Assembly: GCF_000518245.1 (NCBI RefSeq)
Contig: NZ_KI912407.1
Coordinates: forward strand, 60,949 to 124,948
DNA: 64,000 nt
Direction of reading: 5' to 3'
From: Brachyspira alvinipulli ATCC 51933
Lineage (GTDB): Bacteria > Spirochaetota > Brachyspiria > Brachyspirales > Brachyspiraceae
Shown here piece after piece: positions 46,387 to 55,168 of the stretch. Made by a program: the position numbers and the translations under genes. Numbering within the stretch: the first letter of the stretch is position 1; each line of letters opens with the position of its first letter. The notes beneath the pieces were generated by a model. It searched no databases. It was not told the DNA's origin and was given only the letters and a program-made list of their open reading frames with translations.

Positions 46387-47283
46387 ATGAAGAATAGATT
46401 TTTAATTTTATATTTATCAATTTTGATACTATTCTGTTTTTCTAAATTTTCATTTGCTCAGAGAAATGATTATTATTTTGATATATCCCCTCTTATAGAA
46501 AAAAATAAAATGTTTTCTGTAGGTTTAGGAGGAATATTCAGTGAGTATAATTCTTGGTTTAACGGACAGCTTTATACATTGGATCCGTACAATCCAAATA
46601 TAAGCAGAAGAGATATATATTTCACATTTATGCCTTATTTTAAAGTGAGACCTATTAAATTTGTAGAGATAGGAGTTTCTACAAGTTTTGTATATCAAAG
46701 GCAAGATTCAAGAAATGATTTAACAAGTGCAACAAATATGACTGACAGTTTTGGATTCGATGCTATTAATACCTCTGTAAAAGCAACTCTTTTAGATTGG
46801 TATTTATCTATAGGTGCTAAATTTGGAGTAGGATATACATTTAGGAAAAATAATTTTTTATATAAGGATGTAAAAGACCCTCTAAATATATATGGAACAA
46901 TAATGATAGCTGGAATTCCTAAAGTTATACCTGTAAATTTTTTATTTGCATACACTTTTGATACCAGAGATAATTTATTAGAGGATATATTTAATATAGG
47001 AGAAATAGTAGGAGCAATAGAAATAATAACTTCCCCATTTATAACTCTGTATACAGGTGTAACTTATGTATTTCCATATACAAAAGACTCATCTATGACA
47101 TATTTAGAACCTTTCGTAAAATTCAAAGCTACAATATCAGATTTTTTATATATGACAGTATCATATCATAAAGTAGTATGGGGCAAAGGTTATGCTCCTA
47201 ATACATCTACTTTTAACTTTGCCATAGAATATATGTTTTATTCTCCAAAATGGGATTGGTGGCAAGGTAAATTTGTCAAATAG
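46387..47283 (+). CDS. Putative outer-membrane beta-barrel protein
   Basis: The signal peptide is MKNRFLILYLSILILFCFSK followed by FSFAQ, with the cut near residue 25. The mature 273 residues alternate aromatic and polar residues in short strands (RDIYFTFMPYFKVRPIKFVEIGV, KFGVGYTFRKNNFLY, DFLYMTVSYHKV), as in barrels. It ends with WWQGKFVK instead of a C-terminal Phe. It is last in the YtxH operon and overlaps the convergent M50 gene by 8 bases. Confidence 0.65.
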   Translation: MKNRFLILYLSILILFCFSKFSFAQRNDYYFDISPLIEKNKMFSVGLGGIFSEYNSWFNGQLYTLDPYNPNISRRDIYFTFMPYFKVRPIKFVEIGVSTSFVYQRQDSRNDLTSATNMTDSFGFDAINTSVKATLLDWYLSIGAKFGVGYTFRKNNFLYKDVKDPLNIYGTIMIAGIPKVIPVNFLFAYTFDTRDNLLEDIFNIGEIVGAIEIITSPFITLYTGVTYVFPYTKDSSMTYLEPFVKFKATISDFLYMTVSYHKVVWGKGYAPNTSTFNFAIEYMFYSPKWDWWQGKFVK

Positions 47284-48016
47284 AAAATATTACACCTATA
47301 GTAGATTTACCCAAAAAATATTGCGACATATTTTGTATAAATGCTAATATTGTTCTTAATATTCCAAAAAATAGTAATGCATAAAGTATTAAAAATCCAT
47401 AAGGATATACTTTATCATAAGTGCTTTTTCCTTTATCAGATAAGAAAAATCTTAATATCCATCCTCCATCCAATGGCGGAAATGGTAATAAATTAAAAAA
47501 CATAAGCATTATATTAATCATATAAAACATAAAAAGCATTGTTAAAATTATAGGAAGTCCGTTAATAACAAACTCAGCAGCAGCATTATTATAAGATTCT
47601 AATGATATTAAAATTTTATATATTACAAAAGTTCCATCTGTAGGCATAGTAAGTATTTTCATTATTACAAAGGATATAGTTGCTATTATAAGATTAGCAA
47701 AAGGTCCTGCAAATGATACTAATGCCTGATCTCTTTCAAAGTTTTTAAAATTATAAGGATTTACTGGAACCGCTTTCATCCAACCTATAACAGGTATTCC
47801 AGTAACAGCTGCTATTATAGGCAATATTACGCTTCCTAATATATCAATATGGGCAAAAGGATTAAGTGTAAGTCTGCCCAAATTCATTGCTGTTTCATCC
47901 CCAAGCATATAGGCCGTTCTAGCATGAGAATATTCATGTGTGCTTGCAGATATTATAAATACCATATAAGATATCAATCCTATAGATAATTTATTTGAAA
48001 ATATATCATAAACCAT
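47276..48016 (-). CDS. Site-2 protease family (M50) membrane metalloprotease
   Basis: The 246-residue protein has about six membrane segments. The zinc motif is HEYSH (ASTHEYSHARTAYMLGD near residue 27), and the third ligand is in LLPFPPLDGGWIL near residue 190. It belongs to the short S2P/FtsH-independent group without a PDZ domain. Substrates are unknown; related proteins release membrane-bound regulators. The start has an AAGGAAA site. Confidence 0.87.
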   Translation of the reverse strand: MVYDIFSNKLSIGLISYMVFIISASTHEYSHARTAYMLGDETAMNLGRLTLNPFAHIDILGSVILPIIAAVTGIPVIGWMKAVPVNPYNFKNFERDQALVSFAGPFANLIIATISFVIMKILTMPTDGTFVIYKILISLESYNNAAAEFVINGLPIILTMLFMFYMINIMLMFFNLLPFPPLDGGWILRFFLSDKGKSTYDKVYPYGFLILYALLFFGILRTILAFIQNMSQYFLGKSTIGVIFSI

Positions 48017-48158
48017 TTAATTGTTTCCTTTTTTCTATCTCTATATAAGAATATTTATTTTAGTATAAATTATCTTTTTTGCAAATTTAATTTTTATTTT
48101 ATAATATTTTTAAATAAAAAATATACAAATGAAATATATTAATTTTTTACAGAAAATA

Positions 48159-48187
48159 TTGCAAAAAAAACGTAATTATAGCATACT
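48159..48187 (+). promoter_or_regulatory. Probable hisIE promoter
   Basis: TTGCAA (48159-48164) and CATACT (48182-48187) are 17 bases apart, about 30 bases before the chosen ATG at 48216. It is a modest match, but it explains why the earlier ATG at 48129 has no ribosome binding site. Confidence 0.45.
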
Positions 48188-48215
48188 GTTAGAAATATTT
48201 TCAAGGATTTTATTT

Positions 48216-48869
48216 ATGAACGATATTTCCATAGATAATTTAAAATTTGATAATAATGGCTTAATACCAGCTATAGTTGTAGATTATTATACAAAAGAAG
48301 TGCTAACTTTAGCATATATGAATAAAGAAAGTTTAAAAATAAGTATAGAAGAAGGTAAAACTTGTTTCTACAGCAGAAGCAGACAAGAATTATGGAGAAA
48401 AGGAGAAACTTCAGGAAATTATCAGCATATACAATGTATAAAAAGCGACTGCGATAATGATGCATTAGTAGTAGAAGTTATTAAAGATGGACCTGCCTGC
48501 CATACAGGTGCTGAGTCATGCTTTATGAATGAAGTTTATTCAAAAGATGATTATAAAGACTTTTCTATAGATAAGCTATATGAACTTATAAAGGGAAGAA
48601 AGATTAATCAAACAGAAGGTTCATATACAACATATCTATTTAACAGCGGAATAGATAAAATATTAAAAAAAGTAGGAGAAGAATGCACAGAAGTTATAAT
48701 AGGTGCAAAAAATGATAGTAATAAAGAAACTATATACGAGCTTTCAGACTTGCTTTATCATAGTTTGGTATTGATGGTTGAGAAAGGAATTAGTATTAAT
48801 GATATAAAAAATGAACTTGCAAGCAGATCTATAATAGATAAAAAAGTAAAACAACAAAGTATGAAATAA
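48216..48869 (+). CDS. hisI: HisIE: phosphoribosyl-AMP cyclohydrolase / phosphoribosyl-ATP pyrophosphatase
   Basis: This fusion carries out the second and third steps of histidine synthesis. The HisI part (residues 1-110) shows LTLAYMNKESLKISIEEGKTCFYSRSR, with zinc/Mg ligands in the CIKSDCDND and GPACHTGAESCF segments. The HisE part shows KILKKVGEECTEVIIGAKN and ELSDLLYHSLVLM. The frame can be read from 48129, but the ATG at 48216 has AAGGA before it and gives the normal N-terminus. No other his gene is in the window, so it stands apart from any his operon here. Confidence 0.92.
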   Translation: MNDISIDNLKFDNNGLIPAIVVDYYTKEVLTLAYMNKESLKISIEEGKTCFYSRSRQELWRKGETSGNYQHIQCIKSDCDNDALVVEVIKDGPACHTGAESCFMNEVYSKDDYKDFSIDKLYELIKGRKINQTEGSYTTYLFNSGIDKILKKVGEECTEVIIGAKNDSNKETIYELSDLLYHSLVLMVEKGISINDIKNELASRSIIDKKVKQQSMK

Positions 48870-48966
48870 TGATTTTTTAACAAAAATTATAATTTTCATT
48901 AAACAAAGTAGAATTTTTTAAAAAAATCATAAATATTTAACAATTTTTAATTAAAAAAGTAAAATT

Positions 48967-49000
48967 TCATTATGAAAATATTGCATTATTTTCATAATGA
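48967..49000. promoter_or_regulatory. Perfect 14-bp inverted repeat upstream of the lipoprotein/OMP cluster
   Basis: TCATTATGAAAATA and TATTTTCATAATGA flank a 6-base centre TTGCAT with no mismatch. The centre could be the -35 box of a promoter whose -10 region is TATATA or TTATAT near 49003-49011, so a dimeric repressor or activator site is the best reading. It could also form a very stable hairpin in mRNA, but no T-run follows directly. Confidence 0.7.
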
Positions 49001-49040
49001 TTTATTATATAAACAATAACCTATTTTATGGAAATATAAT

Positions 49041-49580
49041 ATGAGAACAATATTTATTATACTGATTTTAGCAATTTTATCGTTAAATTCATGCACCAAA
49101 GATTTTGGAGTAAAAGTTACAAAACCAGGTGCAGATTTGATACTTTCTAAAATGCAAAGCGGAAATTGGGCTGGAGCTACTGCAAACGGCAATAAACTTA
49201 ATATTTCAAATGGAGGAAATCTTAATGGAGATTACACATTTGAAGAACCTGTACTAGGTATAGGCGGAATATATAAAGATAGTAACGGAAAATACATAAT
49301 GACTACTCCTGTAGGTGATACACTTTATGCTATGGAAATGAATCAGCAAGCTAAAGAAGCTGTTGATGCTATATTAGATATACTTGATGATGCAGGCGGA
49401 GAAGCTGTTATTGGAAACTTAATAAGTGCTGTTATAGATAATGGTGCTGATAAAATAGATTTAAGTAATTCTGATAAAATACTTGAAGGTACTAATTTAA
49501 CTCCTGATAAAAGAGCAGAAGTTGAAGCTATATTGAAAGCATCTTCAAACGGTTTTTCAAATGGTCAGGCTATAAAATAA
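49041..49580 (+). CDS. Lipoprotein of unknown function
   Basis: The 179-residue protein has a lipoprotein signal with lipobox ILSLNSCTK (cysteine at 18). The mature part is Asn- and Gly-rich with short repeats (NGNKLNISNGGNLNGDY) and helical segments near the end (AKEAVDAILDILDDAGGEAV). I do not recognise the family. It is first in a run of envelope genes and has the 14-bp dyad in front of it. Confidence 0.7.
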   Translation: MRTIFIILILAILSLNSCTKDFGVKVTKPGADLILSKMQSGNWAGATANGNKLNISNGGNLNGDYTFEEPVLGIGGIYKDSNGKYIMTTPVGDTLYAMEMNQQAKEAVDAILDILDDAGGEAVIGNLISAVIDNGADKIDLSNSDKILEGTNLTPDKRAEVEAILKASSNGFSNGQAIK

Positions 49581-49595
49581 TAATCGAGTTTTATT

Positions 49596-50501
49596 ATGAA
49601 AAGATATTTAATATTATTAATTATTTTATTTAGTAGTTTTTCCTTATTTGCTAAAGGTCTTCCTTTATCTACTGAGGTAACAGGAGAGGATTATAGCTGG
49701 ATAAAGGGAAGACAAATGATTAGTGTTAATCTTAATCCGGGCGGAGCTATATATTTTCCTTTGTTATTCAATACGGCAGCAAATAATGCTGTTAATTTAG
49801 GCGGATTATTTGGATTTAATTTAGGAGATGTAGCTAAATATTTTGATTATGCTGATGCTAAAGGAAGTGCTTGGTATATACCTGCTATTTCTTATTCTAT
49901 ATTTGTACATAATCAAATAGCTATGGAAGCTGGTATAGGGGTTTATTCCAGCACTTATGATTTAACTATTTCAAAAGAGAATGCAGGAAAATTATTAGAA
50001 GCATTAGGACAGGGTAATTATTCAGGTGTAGTTGGTACTGATACAAAGTTTAATGCATCATTTATATTTATGCCTGTTACATTCGGTGCGAAATTCTACG
50101 GACCTAAAAGACAATTTTATAATGCATTCCGTTTCGGTATAGATGCTTTCTTCTACACAGTTTCTACAGAAAATGGATTAACTGGTATAAAAACTGAGCA
50201 TACTGTATATGATGCTGCATTATATGTGTCTTATGAAATAGGATGGAATATAGAGTTATTCCCTACAAGAGAATGGAGAGTTAAACCTACTATAGATATA
50301 GCATTGCTTGAAATAGGTTATTATGTTAGACCTTGGGCAGAAAATGTATACAATACTGTAACAGGAGGAGTTACTTCATTAACTGCAGGCTTCTCTGCAT
50401 TTAATATTCCTGCTTGGAGCAGTTTCCCTAGTTGGGCAAAATATGCTGCTAATATAAGATTTGCATTATTCCCAAGAATAGGCTTTAGTTTAAGATTTTA
50501 A
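49596..50501 (+). CDS. Putative outer-membrane beta-barrel protein (pair 1, first member)
   Basis: A signal peptide (cut after FAKG near residue 20) precedes about 280 residues with barrel-type alternation and a C-terminal Phe (RIGFSLRF). The strand near the end, REWRVKPTIDIALLEIGYYV, matches WDVRPFIDISLLDIGYSF in the next gene, so the two are paralogues. A surface role is likely but no function is known. Confidence 0.7.
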   Translation: MKRYLILLIILFSSFSLFAKGLPLSTEVTGEDYSWIKGRQMISVNLNPGGAIYFPLLFNTAANNAVNLGGLFGFNLGDVAKYFDYADAKGSAWYIPAISYSIFVHNQIAMEAGIGVYSSTYDLTISKENAGKLLEALGQGNYSGVVGTDTKFNASFIFMPVTFGAKFYGPKRQFYNAFRFGIDAFFYTVSTENGLTGIKTEHTVYDAALYVSYEIGWNIELFPTREWRVKPTIDIALLEIGYYVRPWAENVYNTVTGGVTSLTAGFSAFNIPAWSSFPSWAKYAANIRFALFPRIGFSLRF

Positions 50502-50513
50502 TGGATTTGAAAT

Positions 50514-51227
50514 ATGAATACTAAAAAAATAATAATTTTTATATCTTTGTTAGTTTTTAGTTCCTTTTCTATGGTACATGCTCAAGACTACTTCAAGCAC
50601 TCTATTGCAGTAGATTTCGGTACTACTTTATTTTCTATGGGAACTATACCTCTTATTAGTGATTTAGTGTTTAAACCTCAGGAAGGAGCAAGCGGAAAAG
50701 TTTATGATGGTAAATTTGGTATTAGATTTGCTTATAATTATACATATCTTCCAAAACAGTCATTAGATATAACATTAGGTTTCTATGCTTTTGATACTCA
50801 TTATGGAGATTACGGCACACCTGGAATAGACAGCAGTACAGGAAACATTATAAGTTCTGCTACATTGGGAAAATTCTACAACGGTAGTACTATAGCAATA
50901 CCGGCATCTATAGGAGTAAGATTTTACTTTAATAAGAGCAATACCCCTAATGGTTTTTTCTTATTGCCTAAAGTTGGTATGACTACATTTATAGTTAATG
51001 GTAAAGAAGTAAGAGATGATGGAAGTGTGAAATATAAAAGAACAACAGTGTATGATTTTTATATATCCGGAGAAATGGGTTTTAGAATAGATTTATTTTC
51101 TAAAATGGGTGCTGATTGGGATGTACGTCCTTTCATAGATATATCATTGCTTGATATAGGTTATTCATTTACTCCAGGCATCAGATTAATACCTCTTCCA
51201 AGATTGGCTATAGGTATATCTTTTTAA
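50514..51227 (+). CDS. Putative outer-membrane beta-barrel protein (pair 1, second member)
   Basis: The signal peptide ends with VHAQD (cut near residue 24). The mature part is about 213 residues and ends in RLAIGISF, a barrel-type C-terminal Phe. It shares its last strands and overall layout with the gene 12 bases upstream. Tyr- and Phe-rich strands (FAYNYTYLPKQSLDITLGFYAF) support a barrel of 8-10 strands. Confidence 0.7.
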   Translation: MNTKKIIIFISLLVFSSFSMVHAQDYFKHSIAVDFGTTLFSMGTIPLISDLVFKPQEGASGKVYDGKFGIRFAYNYTYLPKQSLDITLGFYAFDTHYGDYGTPGIDSSTGNIISSATLGKFYNGSTIAIPASIGVRFYFNKSNTPNGFFLLPKVGMTTFIVNGKEVRDDGSVKYKRTTVYDFYISGEMGFRIDLFSKMGADWDVRPFIDISLLDIGYSFTPGIRLIPLPRLAIGISF

Positions 51228-51248
51228 TAATTACAGAAGGTTTTTATC

Positions 51249-51914
51249 ATGAAAAAAATTTTATTGATATTAATAATAACTTGTTTTATGAGTATGTCTC
51301 TATTTCCATTAGTTGAATCATTTTATATAGCACCTAAAATAATTTATAATTTCAATGATTCAGGAATACGTAATTCTAAAAATCAAAGAGTAATGAATAA
51401 TTATCTTGGTGCAGGTATTTCAGGCGGATTTGATTTTTACAGATATCAAAAGTCTATACCTGTTAGAGTAGAATTAGAATATGCTTTTAAAGATGGTATG
51501 ACTGGAAATTATCATATAAATAACATATTAAAACAATCTCAGCATACTATACTTGCTGCTGCTTATTACAGCTTCCATATTTATCATATAAAGAAAAGCG
51601 AATTAAAAGTATTAACGGCAGATGAAATATATAGAAGAACACCAATAATGTCATTATATTTAGGTATGCTAATTGGAACAAAAATAAATGTAAATACTTA
51701 TGACAAATGGTTTGAAGACGGCGGAAAAGTGAAAGCTACTGTGACTAAACCGGAAGCTACATTTGCAATAGGTGCAGCTTTAGGACTTGATTTTTATGTT
51801 ACAAGTTTTCTTAATATAGATATAGGCTATAGATTATTATACAGTTTGGATAAAACTTTGGCTCATGAATTTGCATTAGCTGCAAGATTCCCATTACCAG
51901 ACCTTAGGAAATAA
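51249..51914 (+). CDS. Putative outer-membrane beta-barrel protein (pair 2, intact member)
   Basis: Signal peptide near residues 1-20 (MKKILLILIITCFMSMSLFP). The mature part shows strands such as SGGFDFYRYQKSIPVRVELEYAF and LNIDIGYRLLY. IKKSELKVLTADEIYRRTP is conserved in the broken gene at 52200-52850 as LKNSELDTVTSKVLYQRTP, so the two form a duplicated pair. An AGAAGG-type site precedes the ATG. Confidence 0.7.
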   Translation: MKKILLILIITCFMSMSLFPLVESFYIAPKIIYNFNDSGIRNSKNQRVMNNYLGAGISGGFDFYRYQKSIPVRVELEYAFKDGMTGNYHINNILKQSQHTILAAAYYSFHIYHIKKSELKVLTADEIYRRTPIMSLYLGMLIGTKINVNTYDKWFEDGGKVKATVTKPEATFAIGAALGLDFYVTSFLNIDIGYRLLYSLDKTLAHEFALAARFPLPDLRK

Positions 51915-51917
51915 AAA

Positions 51918-52187
51918 ATGAAAAGAGTTATTTTACTATTTATTATTTCTATATTTATTTTTACATCCTGTAAAACTGGCACTTTAGTTATTGTTCCTAT
52001 ACCTAATATAGAAATACCGATATATCCGCCTCAGACTAATTTAAGCTTAAATACTAATAATATGATGTTTAATAATTATTCTTTAGGATTAGGCGGTTTT
52101 AATAGAAATTTATTTAGCAATAGTACTGTTTTTTTCAATGGTACTAATAGTAATTTATTTAAAAAGAATTTTGTTTACTTAAAATAA
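51918..52187 (+). CDS. Small Asn-rich lipoprotein
   Basis: The lipobox is IFTSCKTG (cysteine at 18). The mature 72 residues start with TLVIVPIPNIEIPIYPPQTN and then become rich in Asn, Phe and Leu (LGGFNRNLFSNSTVFFNGTN). No family is recognised. It lies three bases after the upstream barrel gene and 12 bases before the broken one, so it may travel with the duplicated pair. Confidence 0.6.
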   Translation: MKRVILLFIISIFIFTSCKTGTLVIVPIPNIEIPIYPPQTNLSLNTNNMMFNNYSLGLGGFNRNLFSNSTVFFNGTNSNLFKKNFVYLK

Positions 52188-52199
52188 AAGGGTTGTTAT

Positions 52200-52850
52200 A
52201 TGAAACGATTAGTGATTGTATTATTATTTTTTATAGTTGCCTTTTCAAATAAAACTTTATTGTCAGCAACATTTTCAGGTATTTATATAGCCCCTAAATT
52301 TAATTTTAAGCATGAAGCTTTAAAATCTACAAATATGTAAGAGACTCTTAAAAAAGGTTCTGTTGTTCTTGATAAAAATAATTATGTAGGGTTTGGTGTT
52401 GCTTTGGGATATGACTTATTTAGAAAAACAAGATTAATCCCTCTTAGAATTGATTTAGAATATATGTTTCAAGGAATGGTTGCAGGAAAAGATAAGGGCT
52501 ATTTTATGCAAAGTATAATGGGAAGTATTTATTATGATATTAATGTTTTCTTCCTAAAAAATAGTGAATTAGATACTGTTACATCAAAGGTGCTTTATCA
52601 AAGAACACCTCTTATGAACATATATATAGGCTTATCAATAGGAAACAGACTATTCCAAACTAGGTACAGTTATGATGGAATAGGAAATGCCCTTATTACG
52701 AAAAGTTCTTTTGTATTTGGAGTTAATGCAGGTTTAGTATATAATATATTTGATTGGCTTGCTATAGATTTGGGATACAGATATATAATAGGATTCGGCT
52801 TTACTGATGCTCATGAAGTTTTACTTGGAGCTAGATTTACTTTAAGATAA
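52200..52850 (+). pseudogene. Outer-membrane beta-barrel gene (pair 2) broken by an in-frame stop
   Basis: The ATG at 52200 starts a signal peptide (MKRLVIVLLFFIVAFSNKTL) and mature residues ATFSGIYIAPKFNFKHEALK, then TAA at 52338-52340 (codon 47). The same frame continues to 52850 with YVGFGVALGYDLFRKTRLIP and the paralogue's conserved segments. Only the one stop interrupts an otherwise full 216-residue protein, so the damage is recent or is a sequencing error. A later ATG at 52404 would give a product with no signal peptide, which could not reach the outer membrane. Confidence 0.8.
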
Positions 52851-52874
52851 TTATAATTTAGAAGAAGTTTAATT

Positions 52875-53438
52875 ATGAAAAATAATATATTAATATTGAT
52901 TTCTTTATTCTTTTTTGCTGTTTCATGCTCTACTACTAGTGAAAATGTTGTAATTTTGGCTTTTAGTAAACAGCTGCATGCGGTTATGTACAATAATAAT
53001 AGTGAATATAAAGATATTCCTGATGCCACTGTAAAAAAAACAGGAGACAGAACTGTACTAAATACTGGTAATGTTATAAATTTTGATTTTGATTCTTATC
53101 AATTAAAAGATGAATATAACAATGGAATAAATGAAATATATAAATATTTAAATGAAAATCAAAATGTTAATTTAATAATAGAAGGATATACTGACAGCAA
53201 AGGAAGCGACAGTTATAATATAAGATTATCTGAAAACAGAGCAAGGACTATACTTAATAAATTAGTAGCAAAAGGTATAGATAGAAAAAGACTAAGATAT
53301 ATAGGCTATGGTTCTACACGTGCTTCTCAGAATAATGAAAAAGATAGAAAATGTCAGTTTGTAATAATAAATAGTGCTGATGAAGAGGAAACATATAAAA
53401 AAAGAAATGAAACTGAGACTATTAAATTAAAAAGATAA
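52875..53438 (+). CDS. OmpA-type peptidoglycan-binding lipoprotein
   Basis: The lipobox is FFAVSCSTT (cysteine at 18). From about residue 70 comes an OmpA-like domain: VINFDFDSYQLKDEYNNGI, IIEGYTDSKGSDSYNIRLSENRA and RLRYIGYGSTRASQNNEKDRKCQF. The Asp and Arg that bind diaminopimelate-type peptidoglycan (TDSKG...LSENRA) are in place. It should tie the outer membrane to the cell wall. It closes the envelope gene run. Confidence 0.87.
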   Translation: MKNNILILISLFFFAVSCSTTSENVVILAFSKQLHAVMYNNNSEYKDIPDATVKKTGDRTVLNTGNVINFDFDSYQLKDEYNNGINEIYKYLNENQNVNLIIEGYTDSKGSDSYNIRLSENRARTILNKLVAKGIDRKRLRYIGYGSTRASQNNEKDRKCQFVIINSADEEETYKKRNETETIKLKR

Positions 53439-53520
53439 TTTTTTATATATTTTCGGCTTAAATAATAAAAAAATTTGTTTAACTATTATGCATATAAAAA
53501 TTAATATAATGGAGTTTTAT

Positions 53521-55044
53521 ATGCATACAAAAATATACTCTGAAGCTCTTTACGGAATAGAAGGAATACCTATAATAATAGAAGTAAATATATCAGAAGG
53601 TTTGCCTAAATTTGATGTTGTAGGACTTCCTGATCAAGCCGTTAATGAAGCTAAAGAGAGAGTAATAGCTGCTATAAATAACAGCGACAGATTTTTCCCG
53701 CCAAAAAGAATAACTATCAATTTAGCACCTGCTGATTTAAAGAAAACAGGAAGCATGTATGATTTGCCTTTTGCATTAGGCATACTTTCATCAAGTGCTC
53801 AGGTATTTTTTTCTGACTTTATGGAAAAAACTATTATATTAGGTGAATTAGCATTGGACGGAAGTGTGAGAGAAGTAAAGGGAATATTCTCAATGCTTTT
53901 AAATGCTAAAGAATTGGGTATAACAAATGCTATAATACCATTTAACAATATGGAAGAAGCTAATATAGTTGATGGTTTAAATTTATATCCTGTTAAAACT
54001 TTAAAAGATGCTATTGATGCTATAGAAGGAAAAAAAGCTCCTATTATATCCGAAGGAAAATTTAATTTTAATAGCGATGAAAATGATAATATAGATTTTT
54101 CAGATGTTAAAGGACAGGAATATGCAAAACGTGCGGCAATGATAGCAGCAGCCGGAGGACATAACTTTATAATGATAGGTTCTCCAGGCTGCGGAAAAAC
54201 TTTGATAGCAAAAAGAATACCTACAATATTACCTCCTCTAACTTTTGAAGAAGCTCTTGAAGTTACAAAAATTTATTCTTCCTATGGGCTTTTATCAAAA
54301 GATATGCCTATAGTAAAAAAACGCCCATTTAGAATACCGCATCATACATCTTCTTATGTAAGTCTTGTAGGAGGCGGAAGAAATATAAAGGCTGGAGAAA
54401 TAACTTTGGCACATAATGGAGTATTATTTCTTGATGAGTTTGTGGAGTTTCAAAGTTCAGCACTTCAAACTTTAAGAGAACCAATGGAAGAAAAAGTTGT
54501 TACAATAAGCAGAGCCAATGGAAGTATGTCATTTCCTGCTAATTTTACATTAATTGCTGCTATGAATCCATGTCCATGCGGTTATTACGGAGATGAAAAG
54601 CATACATGCCGATGTTCAGAAATAGCAAGAAAAAGATATATAGCTAAACTTTCAGGACCTATACTAGATAGAATAGATATTTCAATAGAAGTTCGTGCTG
54701 TTGATTATAATAAAATCATTTCTAAAGCTGATGAAGAGAGTTCTGCTTCTATGCGTAAAATAGTTATTGAGGCAAGAAAAAGACAAGAAAAAAGATTTAA
54801 AGAAAATGGACTTAAAATATTTTCAAATTCAGCTATGGGTATAAAGGATACCGAAAGATTTTGCAAAATGGATGATAAAGCTAGAAATCTGCTTAATATG
54901 GCTATGGAAAGATTTTCAATGAGTGCAAGAAGCTATGATAAAATATTAAAAGTATCTAGAACTATAGCTGATTTAGAGGATAAAGATACAATAGAAGTAA
55001 ATCATATAACAGAGGCTTTGCAGTACAGATTTAATATAAATTGA
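53521..55044 (+). CDS. comM: ComM/YifB family Mg-chelatase-like AAA ATPase
   Basis: The chosen start (53521) has GGAG six bases upstream; the frame also opens at 53488. Domain order is a Lon-type fold (residues 1-165, with EVNISEGLPKFDVVGLPDQAVNEA), then the AAA module with Walker A GSPGCGKTLIAKR, AHNGVLFLDEFVEF and FTLIAAMNPCPCG, and a cysteine cluster (CPCGYYGDEKHTCRC). In competent bacteria ComM is a helicase for branch migration in DNA uptake; its role in spirochaetes is not settled. Length is 507 residues, normal. Confidence 0.92.
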   Translation: MHTKIYSEALYGIEGIPIIIEVNISEGLPKFDVVGLPDQAVNEAKERVIAAINNSDRFFPPKRITINLAPADLKKTGSMYDLPFALGILSSSAQVFFSDFMEKTIILGELALDGSVREVKGIFSMLLNAKELGITNAIIPFNNMEEANIVDGLNLYPVKTLKDAIDAIEGKKAPIISEGKFNFNSDENDNIDFSDVKGQEYAKRAAMIAAAGGHNFIMIGSPGCGKTLIAKRIPTILPPLTFEEALEVTKIYSSYGLLSKDMPIVKKRPFRIPHHTSSYVSLVGGGRNIKAGEITLAHNGVLFLDEFVEFQSSALQTLREPMEEKVVTISRANGSMSFPANFTLIAAMNPCPCGYYGDEKHTCRCSEIARKRYIAKLSGPILDRIDISIEVRAVDYNKIISKADEESSASMRKIVIEARKRQEKRFKENGLKIFSNSAMGIKDTERFCKMDDKARNLLNMAMERFSMSARSYDKILKVSRTIADLEDKDTIEVNHITEALQYRFNIN

Positions 55045-55103
55045 TATACTATATTTTTTATATATTTATACAGCTATAATTTTAACTATTTTTATTAACT
55101 TAG

Positions 55104-55132
55104 GTTGATAATATATAATATATATGTTATTA
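55104..55132 (+). promoter_or_regulatory. Possible promoter of the AlbA_2 membrane gene
   Basis: TTGATA and TATTAT lie 17 bases apart in the AT-rich gap after comM, about 40 bases before the next ATG. In sequence with so many TATA strings this is only a moderate candidate. Confidence 0.35.
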
Positions 55133-55168
55133 TTAGAATCCACAATATAGGTATAAAATGGATATAGT

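Noticed and set aside
48129-48215. N-terminal extension of HisIE
   Set aside because: No ribosome binding site precedes the ATG at 48129, the extra residues match nothing in HisI, and a promoter-like pair lies inside this stretch.
52404-52850. A separate 148-residue gene starting at 52404
   Set aside because: The same frame runs upstream to 52200 with a signal peptide and is interrupted only by one TAA. The part after 52404 lacks any export signal.
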